Of a stretch of 11,812 nt of DNA, positions 6,792 through 11,812 are shown one piece after another (the first letter of the stretch is position 1; the number at the start of each line of letters is the position of its first letter). The stretch is taken from positions 1-11,812 of the forward strand of contig CAAFYG010000079.1 of NCBI GenBank assembly GCA_900767195.1, given 5' to 3'. The DNA is from Clostridia bacterium (GTDB taxonomy: Bacteria > Bacillota > Clostridia > Christensenellales > Borkfalkiaceae). Made by a program: the position numbers and the translations under genes. A model generated the notes under the pieces. The model was not told the origin of the DNA and ran no database searches. It saw nothing but the letters and a program-made list of their open reading frames with translations.

Positions 6792-7385
6792 TCAGAAAAT
6801 TTTACCGATCGGGCGAAAAATCAGCGCCACAAGCAGCATTTCCGCAATCGCGCACGCCGCGGCGCATAAAAAAAGCAATAAAAAATAACAAAGCGCGCCG
6901 CACGATCCGCACATCGGCAGTCGTTTTTTGCATACTTCCGTGCCGAGCGCACAGGCAATCGCAAGCAGTACAAACGTAAGAACAGCCGACGGCAACGCAC
7001 AGACAAGAAAAATAAACAAGCCGTTTACGCCGAAAGAAGAAAGCAAAATCACGGCGACAATTCCGAACGTGTACCCTTTAAAAAACACAATCAGAAACGC
7101 AACGGGAAGATAGTACGCCGTGAAATACAACGGAACGATCAGAAGCAACAATAAAACCATTGCAATCAGCCGTTTAAAAAACAATTTAAAAACGGAAGCG
7201 GCAAAAATCATATCGGTATACGCGCGGCAATACACGGCGTAATATTGTCGGATAGCCGCAGGTTTCGAAAGCACGACGCCGAGTATTATGCCTAAAAGAA
7301 TAGTTGCGCCGAAAACAATCAGCCAAACTTTCCGCCGCTTCAATACGCCGATTGCTTCTTTAAAACACGAAAAAAGAGCGTCCAT
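6792..7385 (-). CDS. SpoIIM-like integral membrane protein
   Basis: SpoIIM family proteins are polytopic and, in Bacillus, join SpoIID and SpoIIP in the machine that dissolves septal wall during engulfment. This 197-residue protein shows about five membrane segments (near 20-40, 70-93, 94-117, 120-148 and 164-190). FFKGYTFG (101-108) followed by FGVNGLFIFLVCALP (118-132) resembles the family pattern FKGxxxG...GxxGxxxxxxxxxP, the main reason for the call. It sits between spoIVB and dacF; in Bacillus spoIIM is also near dacF. Ten cysteines are present, four clustered in the loop before the last segment (C152, C159, C162, C166, with a CGSC). The ATG has only a weak AAAGAT-type ribosome site, enclosed by an inverted repeat. 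It could be another SpoIIM-domain (DUF95) protein rather than the true engulfment subunit. Confidence 0.7.
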   Translation of the reverse strand: MDALFSCFKEAIGVLKRRKVWLIVFGATILLGIILGVVLSKPAAIRQYYAVYCRAYTDMIFAASVFKLFFKRLIAMVLLLLLIVPLYFTAYYLPVAFLIVFFKGYTFGIVAVILLSSFGVNGLFIFLVCALPSAVLTFVLLAIACALGTEVCKKRLPMCGSCGALCYFLLLFLCAAACAIAEMLLVALIFRPIGKIF

Positions 7386-7411
7386 ACTATCTTTATATGC
7401 CGCTCTTTCTC
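7370..7411 (-). repeat. Inverted repeat (RNA hairpin) enclosing the spoIIM-like start codon
   Basis: AAAGAGCG (minus strand, 7401-7408) pairs perfectly with CGCTCTTT (7373-7380), and the helix can extend to 11 pairs with two G-U pairs (7370-7380 with 7401-7411). The 20-base loop holds the weak ribosome site and the ATG of the spoIIM-like gene, and a T-run follows the stem. It may control translation initiation or cause partial termination after spoIVB. It is a sequence prediction only. Confidence 0.4.
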
Positions 7412-7432
7412 AAAATATGACGTTTTTCGCCT

Positions 7433-8473
7433 TTAATCCGCGCTTTTCATCATCGTCTCTACCGATACGCCGTACCCGCGTGCCGGATCGTTCAGAAATA
7501 CGTGCGTCACCGCGCCGATCAATTTTCCGTTCTGTAAAATCGGACTTCCGCTCATTCCCTGCACGATTCCGCCCGTTTTTTCGAGCAGCTCGCGATCGGT
7601 GATTTTAATCACGAAATTCTTGTTTCCGCGATTGTTTTTATCCACTTTCACCACGTCGATTTCATATTTTTTCGGCGTTTCGCCGTCCACCGTGGAATAA
7701 ATGCACGCGTCGCCGATCGTCACTTCCTCCGCCGAAGCGGTATATGCCGTCAGGTTTCCGTTTAACGTATACGTTTCGTCCACCGTGCCGAAAATACCGC
7801 AATCCGTCACCTTTTCGCCGTTACCGAAACGCTCGGAGCTCAAAAACGTGCCGCATAATTCTCCGGCTTTGCCGCGCACACCCTTCTTTACGCCAACAAT
7901 GCAGCACGAACAGATTTCACCGCCGGAAAAGCGCGTGCCGTTTTCCGCCGTCACCGGATGCCCGAGCGAGCCGAATTTTCTCGTCTGCTTATCGATATAC
8001 GTCACCGTTCCTATTCCGGAAACGCTGTCGCGCGCAAGAATACCGATTTTGTATTTCCCCGTGATTTTATCTTTCACGGGCGTCACCGCCACGTCGGCAA
8101 GCTCGCCGTTTCTTCGCACGGAAAGAGTGGTCTGTTTTCCGCCGCATAAAGCAATCGCTTCGTTTAATTCGGCTGTATTTCTCACGCGGACTCCCGATGC
8201 TTTTTCAATAATATCGCCTGTTTTTAAGCCCGCCTTCGCCGCCGGCGAGAAACTGCCGCCTTCGCCAAGCACCTGCGAAAGACCGATCACCTGCGCGCCG
8301 CCGATGCCAAGCGTAAACCCCGCCGGCATGCCTCCTACATACACTTCCCGATGCGAAAAATCGCCGTTTTGCGCATTTGCCGCACCGATTTTTTGTATGC
8401 CCGCCGCGCCCGGTATCCCCGCAGCCACGCATGCCGTAAGTATAGCGCAAATAAAAAAGCGTCGTTTCCCCAT
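7433..8473 (-). CDS. spoIVB: SpoIVB serine peptidase (SpoIVB family, S55)
   Basis: SpoIVB is made in the forespore, crosses into the intermembrane space and cleaves SpoIVFA, releasing the SpoIVFB protease that activates pro-sigma-K in the mother cell. This 346-residue version has an N-terminal membrane or signal segment (about 5-24), a PDZ domain (about 55-130, including AGLKTGDIIEKASG) and the S55 protease domain. The catalytic set is visible: H172 in GSLGHPV, D293 in ITDRELLEKTGG and S308 in GMSGSP; the 15-residue D-to-S spacing equals that reported for Bacillus (D363, S378). It is shorter than the 426-residue Bacillus protein but complete. The ATG at 8473 follows GGAGGG by three bases; the frame extends to a TTG at 8527 without a ribosome site. 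A sigma-G-like promoter lies upstream. Confidence 0.96.
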   Translation of the reverse strand: MGKRRFFICAILTACVAAGIPGAAGIQKIGAANAQNGDFSHREVYVGGMPAGFTLGIGGAQVIGLSQVLGEGGSFSPAAKAGLKTGDIIEKASGVRVRNTAELNEAIALCGGKQTTLSVRRNGELADVAVTPVKDKITGKYKIGILARDSVSGIGTVTYIDKQTRKFGSLGHPVTAENGTRFSGGEICSCCIVGVKKGVRGKAGELCGTFLSSERFGNGEKVTDCGIFGTVDETYTLNGNLTAYTASAEEVTIGDACIYSTVDGETPKKYEIDVVKVDKNNRGNKNFVIKITDRELLEKTGGIVQGMSGSPILQNGKLIGAVTHVFLNDPARGYGVSVETMMKSAD

Positions 8474-8476
8474 TTT

Positions 8477-8482
8477 CCCTCC
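8477..8482 (-). promoter_or_regulatory. Ribosome binding site fixing the spoIVB start
   Basis: GGAGGG on the minus strand is just upstream of the ATG at 8471-8473. The short spacing is tolerable, and the following MGKRRFFICAIL is a normal signal-segment start, so the longer frame to 8527 is rejected. Confidence 0.7.
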
Positions 8483-8531
8483 GTTTGTCCTCGGAAAACA
8501 AAAATAGACTTCCGTTTTCCCTTTCAAGCAT

Positions 8532-8560
8532 TAGGTTGAGCAAACATACGCCTTTTATTC
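8532..8560 (-). promoter_or_regulatory. Candidate sigma-G promoter of spoIVB
   Basis: On the minus strand GAATA (8556-8560) and CAACCTA (8532-8538) are separated by 17 bases. These match the sigma-G -35 pattern GHATR fully and the -10 pattern CATACTA at five of seven positions. spoIVB is a known sigma-G (and sigma-F) target in Bacillus. Transcription would start about 52 bases before the spoIVB ATG. The rest of the gap 8474-8643 contains only the recN terminator and leader sequence. Confidence 0.5.
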
Positions 8561-8618
8561 GCGCCTTGATAGCTTGTCCGCGTTTTTATCCGCCGAACGT
8601 CTTTTGTTTTATCCCCGC

Positions 8619-8643
8619 AAAAAATCCGTCCGCGGCAGACGAA
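8619..8643 (-). terminator. Intrinsic terminator after recN
   Basis: Directly after the recN stop codon the minus strand reads TTCGTC (8638-8643), a 7-base loop, then GACGGA (8625-8630) and six T residues (8624-8619). The stem has six pairs, one of them G-U. Its position and U-tract fit the end of the tlyA-nadK-argR-recN transcript. Confidence 0.6.
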
Positions 8644-10344
8644 TTAAATCTTTGTTTTGTATTCCCTGGCCCGTTCGAGAAGTTCTTCCGCATGGCGATA
8701 CGCCGCCTCGTCTCCCCGCTCGCCGCCGAGCAACCGCACGATCTCTTCTTTTTGTTCTTCCTGCGAAAGCGCGCGGATAAACGTATGTGTTTTGCCGTTT
8801 TCTTCTTTTTTTTCGATCAGAAATTCGCCGTCGCTCATGCATGCAATCTGCGCCAGATGCGAAACCGCGATAATTTGTGTATTTTTCGCGATTTTCGCAA
8901 ACTTTTCGCCTACCACTTTTGCCGTTTTCCCGCTGATCCCCGCGTCGATTTCGTCGAAAACATACGTGGAAATACCGTTGGTATCGGAAAGCCGCGTTTT
9001 CATCGCCAGCATCAATCGGCTCATTTCGCCGCCGCTGATAATTTTTCCGAGCGGTTTCATCGGCTCGCCGGCGTTTGCCGAAAACATAAACGACAGCGCG
9101 TCCAATCCGTTTTCTCCCGCGTTTTCAGCGTCCTCATCCGAATAATCTTTAAATTCAGCCGAAAACGCCGCATGCGGAATATTCAGCGTTTTTAATTCTT
9201 CGCAAACGCCCGCACAAAAACTTTCCGCACCCTTTTTTCGGATTGCCGTCAATCGCCGGCAACTTTCCAACGCTTTTTTCAAAAGAACGGCGATTTCTTT
9301 CTGCAATTTTTCCGAACGTTCCGCGCTGTCCGAAAGCAAATCATATTCTTTTTCGCGTTCCGCAAGCAGTGCCGCAATCTCGCTTTGCGTTTTCACCGCA
9401 TATTTTCGCTGCAACGCGCGCAGCTCGTCAAGGCGATTTTCCACATAAGCCGCTTCGTTTTCGTCGAAATACAAGCCGTCGGCAACGCCGGAAAGTCTCG
9501 AAGCCGCGTCATCCGCCTCTTCGGCAATATTTTCTATCGTTTCGGCAAGCGAGCTATATTCGTTATCGAGATGCGCGATGGAGTTTATTGCCCGCCTTGC
9601 CCCGCGCAACGCGTCGCATGCGCCTCCGTCGGACGAAATAAATTCCGCGGCTTCCTTCACGGCGGAAAGAATTTTTTCGAGATTGTTGATTTTTGCGCGG
9701 TTCGATAAAAGTTCTTCTTCCTCGCCCTCTTTCCAATCCGCGCCCTTGATCTCGTCAATCGTAAAGCGCAGAATTTCAAGCCGCCGTTCGCGCTCGTTTT
9801 CGTCGCCTCCGAGCAGCGAAAGCTCTTGCTTTTTCGCTTTGTACTCATTCAGAATCCCGCGCAAAACAAGTTTTTCGTCGGCAAGCGCAGAGCCGCACAC
9901 GCCGTCGAGCGTTTTCAGTTGATTTGCTTCCGATAAAAGATAAAAATGCTCGCTCTGACCATGCACGTCCACCAGTCGCGAAGTGATTTTTTTCAGCATC
10001 GCAGCCGTTGCCGCCGAACCGTTGATTTTAATCGAATTTTTCCCGTTTTCCGAAAATCGGCGTGAAATAATAATCTCGCCCTCGCTTTCGATGTCCATTT
10101 CCGCCAACGCGCGCACAGCTTCATCGCACTCGTCCTGCGCAAATTCCGCCTTCACGAAACATTCGCTTTCTCCGTAGCGAATCATCGTCCTGTCCGCCTT
10201 CGCGCCCAGCACAAAATTGAGAGAATCGAGAATTACGGATTTTCCCGCGCCCGTCTCTCCCGAAAGAACGTTCAACCCCTCCGAAAATTCAATTTCCGCG
10301 CTCTCGATCAAAGCAACGTTTTTAATGGTAAGTTTAGAAAGCAT
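8644..10344 (-). CDS. recN: DNA repair protein RecN
   Basis: RecN is a cytoplasmic SMC-like ATPase that gathers broken DNA ends and holds DNA together during recombinational double-strand-break repair. The 566-residue length matches the family (about 550-580). The Walker A motif GETGAGKS is at residues 29-36, and the RecN-type VDVHGQSEH segment lies near residue 130. A coiled-coil middle region is broken by the central hinge, and the C-terminal ATPase half has the signature ISGGEMSRLMLAMK (about 434), Walker B YVFDEIDAG (about 458-466) and the switch VSHLAQIACMSD (about 489). The start ATG follows AAGGAAAAAG at a somewhat long spacing and is 18 bases after argR. recN and argR are adjacent in most Firmicutes. 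No SOS (LexA) box is visible between them, so expression likely comes from the upstream promoter outside the window. Confidence 0.97.
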   Translation of the reverse strand: MLSKLTIKNVALIESAEIEFSEGLNVLSGETGAGKSVILDSLNFVLGAKADRTMIRYGESECFVKAEFAQDECDEAVRALAEMDIESEGEIIISRRFSENGKNSIKINGSAATAAMLKKITSRLVDVHGQSEHFYLLSEANQLKTLDGVCGSALADEKLVLRGILNEYKAKKQELSLLGGDENERERRLEILRFTIDEIKGADWKEGEEEELLSNRAKINNLEKILSAVKEAAEFISSDGGACDALRGARRAINSIAHLDNEYSSLAETIENIAEEADDAASRLSGVADGLYFDENEAAYVENRLDELRALQRKYAVKTQSEIAALLAEREKEYDLLSDSAERSEKLQKEIAVLLKKALESCRRLTAIRKKGAESFCAGVCEELKTLNIPHAAFSAEFKDYSDEDAENAGENGLDALSFMFSANAGEPMKPLGKIISGGEMSRLMLAMKTRLSDTNGISTYVFDEIDAGISGKTAKVVGEKFAKIAKNTQIIAVSHLAQIACMSDGEFLIEKKEENGKTHTFIRALSQEEQKEEIVRLLGGERGDEAAYRHAEELLERAREYKTKI

Positions 10345-10362
10345 CGCAAGCTTTTTCCTTTG

Positions 10363-10815
10363 TTATTTAAGTAAATCGCTCAGTCTTGCAGCCACGTCGT
10401 TTGCCGTTGCGTTATCATGACATATCACAAGCAGCGTATCGTCGCCCGCCACCGAGCCTACAATTCCCTGTATATTGAATTTATCCACCACCGCACCCGC
10501 GTTCGCGCCGTTGCCGGTCATGGTTTTCACCACAATCAGATTTTGTGCGGCTTCGATTTTAAGCACGCAGGTTTTAAAAAGATTGCGCATCTTTTCCGAT
10601 ACTTCGCCTTCGGTTTTTGTCAGGCTCGCGTAGCGGTATTTCTTTTCCACGCCGGCCACCTTAAAAAGTCGCAGATCTCGGATATCGCGCGAAACAGTCG
10701 CCTGCGTCACCACAAAACTTTCGTCGTTGAGCGCCTTGCAAAGCTCTTCCTGCGTTTCGATTTCTCTGTTTTCGATGAGTCGTAATATTTCTTTATGCCG
10801 TTCCGTTTTTAACAT
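10363..10815 (-). CDS. argR: Arginine repressor ArgR/AhrC
   Basis: ArgR is a hexameric regulator that, with bound L-arginine, represses arginine biosynthesis genes and activates catabolism. The 150-residue protein has the standard N-terminal winged helix (about 1-70; recognition helix TQATVSRDIRDLRL at 37-50) and C-terminal oligomerisation and arginine-binding domain (about 80-150), with the GDDT motif at 123-126 whose aspartates contact arginine. A GNGANAG stretch (100-106) precedes it where many homologues have a related PGNA-like loop. The ATG is preceded by AAGGA at a long spacing of about 11 bases. It sits 30 bases after nadK and 18 before recN. I see no ARG-box-like palindrome in the short gap upstream, so autoregulation is not evident here. 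Confidence 0.96.
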   Translation of the reverse strand: MLKTERHKEILRLIENREIETQEELCKALNDESFVVTQATVSRDIRDLRLFKVAGVEKKYRYASLTKTEGEVSEKMRNLFKTCVLKIEAAQNLIVVKTMTGNGANAGAVVDKFNIQGIVGSVAGDDTLLVICHDNATANDVAARLSDLLK

Positions 10816-10845
10816 TGTTTTTTTCGTCCTTTTTATCTTTTTCTT

Positions 10846-11649
10846 TCAGCTTAATTTTTTCCGTGCTTTTTTGTAAAATCCGCCAAACGATCTTGTGGGA
10901 AACGCCGCGATAAGCTCCGAATTTTCCGCCGCGATCTCATCCCCCTCTTCTGCCTGCGCCGCCACGCTTCCGTCAATCAGCAAAAACGCGCCGCCGCGAA
11001 TGATTTTGATCGTCACCCGATCGGTTTGGGGCAGCACGGCGGGGCGCGCGGCAAGCGAAAACGCACAAAGCGGAGTAAATAATATCGCCGCCGTCTGCGG
11101 TGCGATTATCGGACCGCCCGCCGAAAGCGAATACGCCGTAGATCCGGTGGGCGTGCATACCAGCGCGCCGTCGCCCGAAACTTCGTCGAACGAGCAGCCG
11201 TTCACGAAAATTTCCGTTTTCAGCATTTCGCCGTTTTTTAACGAATAATCGCGCCGCACCGCCGCTTCGTTCAGGCAGTAAAACACCTTTTCTCGGTATG
11301 TAATTTTTAAAAGATTTCTCTTTACTTCCTTGGTTTCTCCCCGTTCCGCGCGCAGCAAAAATTCGGGAATCTTTTCAAGCTCGTCCTTTTCGAATTCCGT
11401 TAAAAATCCAAGCGTTCCGTAATTCACGCCCACGATTTTCACGCCCGTACGAGCGCAAATTTCCGCGCAGTGTAAAATCGTGCCGTCGCCGCCGAGTACC
11501 AGAAGCACGCCGAGATCTTCGATTTCTTCGCGGCAAAGCGTTTTCACCGCTTTGTTTTCAATGGCGCGCGCGGTAAGAAGCGCGGCAAGTTTGTCCGCCC
11601 GTTCTTTATTTTCCGGCCGCGCCGGGTTTACAAAAATCCCCGTTTTCAA
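10846..11649 (-). CDS. nadK: NAD kinase
   Basis: NAD kinase phosphorylates NAD+ at the 2' hydroxyl of the adenosine ribose to give NADP+, the only route to NADP in most bacteria. The 267-residue product has the diagnostic GGDGT at 53-57 (D55 is the catalytic base), an NE pair at 127-128 and the second conserved block SGDGALVCTPTGSTAYSLSA at 158-177 that shapes the NAD site. The length is typical for a short Firmicutes NadK. Its start is a TTG (11647-11649) with AAGGAG at 11659-11664, nine bases upstream, which overlaps the tlyA stop region. The tlyA-nadK gap is 15 bases, so the two genes are surely co-transcribed. Confidence 0.97.
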   Translation of the reverse strand: MKTGIFVNPARPENKERADKLAALLTARAIENKAVKTLCREEIEDLGVLLVLGGDGTILHCAEICARTGVKIVGVNYGTLGFLTEFEKDELEKIPEFLLRAERGETKEVKRNLLKITYREKVFYCLNEAAVRRDYSLKNGEMLKTEIFVNGCSFDEVSGDGALVCTPTGSTAYSLSAGGPIIAPQTAAILFTPLCAFSLAARPAVLPQTDRVTIKIIRGGAFLLIDGSVAAQAEEGDEIAAENSELIAAFPTRSFGGFYKKARKKLS

Positions 11650-11658
11650 TCTCTTATT

Positions 11659-11664
11659 CTCCTT
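11659..11664 (-). promoter_or_regulatory. Ribosome binding site supporting the nadK TTG start
   Basis: AAGGAG on the minus strand lies nine bases before the TTG at 11647-11649 and directly after the tlyA stop codon. No ATG or GTG competes at a suitable distance. Confidence 0.7.
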
Positions 11665-11812
11665 TTATCCTTTTTCCGCTTTGGCGATTTGCCCCACCGT
11701 ATATAAAATCCATTCTCCGGAAATTTTCAAAACTGCAGATACCGCTTCTTTGTCGCTTTTTTTCAGGTGCAGCACATACTCGATATTTTTTCCTTTTTTC
11801 AACGGAGCGAGA
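11665..11812 (-). CDS. tlyA: TlyA family rRNA 2'-O-methyltransferase, 3' end only
   Basis: Only the last 48 codons and the TAA stop lie in the window; the gene runs off the right edge. The translated tail reads PLKKGKNIEYVLHLKKSD and continues to IAKAEKG. This matches the end of TlyA/YqxC proteins, where the methyltransferase domain finishes with SPI(K/T)G...NIE(F/Y)L(L)HL. TlyA proteins combine an S4 domain with an FtsJ-like methyltransferase domain and 2'-O-methylate cytidines in ribosomal RNA. The position just before nadK and argR is the usual one in Clostridia and supports the call. The promoter of the tlyA-nadK-argR-recN transcript must lie outside. Confidence 0.8.
   Translation of the reverse strand, partial: LAPLKKGKNIEYVLHLKKSDKEAVSAVLKISGEWILYTVGQIAKAEKG

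Noticed and set aside
7701..8507. Long plus-strand open frame of about 268 codons opposite spoIVB
   Set aside because: SpoIVB on the other strand has a full catalytic set and correct length. The plus frame is serine/proline-rich shadow sequence without a recognisable family.
8474..8527. Longer spoIVB form starting at TTG 8527
   Set aside because: There is no ribosome site, it would contain the proposed transcription start, and the ATG at 8473 has GGAGGG and begins a normal signal segment.
8485..9195. Plus-strand frame of about 236 codons opposite recN
   Set aside because: It lies over the conserved RecN ATPase half and the terminator. No family features were seen.
1..11812. CRISPR array, tRNA/rRNA, insertion sequence, riboswitch or defence cassette
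   Set aside because: Reading both strands, I found no spaced direct repeats, no clover-leaf or rRNA sequence, no transposase and no gap large enough for a riboswitch. The window is an ordinary core region.

Overview
This window is a core-genome stretch from an endospore-forming member of the Bacillota, most likely an uncultured anaerobic Clostridia lineage. The evidence is the gene content (spoIVB, a spoIIM-like gene, gerW/ytfJ and two dac genes interleaved with scpA/scpB, recN, argR and nadK), strong GGAGG ribosome binding sites, several TTG starts and many cysteines in exported proteins. I cannot place it below class. Every gene I can support lies on the minus strand, so transcription runs from high to low coordinates.

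Layout in transcription order: (i) 11812-8644 holds the 3' end of tlyA, then nadK, argR and recN, closely packed and closed by a terminator just after recN. This is the familiar Firmicutes tlyA/nadK/argR/recN neighbourhood. (ii) 8560-5376 is a sporulation block: a sigma-G-like promoter, spoIVB, a spoIIM-like membrane protein gene and a dacF-type D,D-carboxypeptidase gene, ending at a weak AT-rich terminator. (iii) 5333-1966 starts with a good sigma-A promoter and reads a site-2 (M50) protease, scpA, scpB, a small membrane protein of unknown function and gerW. (iv) 1951-80 holds a second D,D-carboxypeptidase gene and rluB. rluB appears to have its own promoter inside the 3' end of the dac gene and ends near a strong hairpin at 32-63.

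Functionally the window joins housekeeping (chromosome condensation by ScpA/ScpB with SMC, RecN repair, NADP synthesis, arginine control, rRNA modification) with spore development (SpoIVB signalling to the mother cell, engulfment by a SpoIIM-like protein, cortex or wall trimming by two carboxypeptidases, GerW germination function).

No mobile element, CRISPR array, tRNA, rRNA, defence cassette or obvious new system is visible. No gene-free stretch exceeds about 210 bases. The first 19 bases are Illumina adapter, so the left edge is an assembly artefact and not genome sequence. The more unusual details are an acidic tail on ScpB, a cysteine cluster in the SpoIIM-like protein, a hairpin enclosing the spoIIM-like start codon, and the absence of spo0A and spmA/spmB from slots they occupy in Bacillus.
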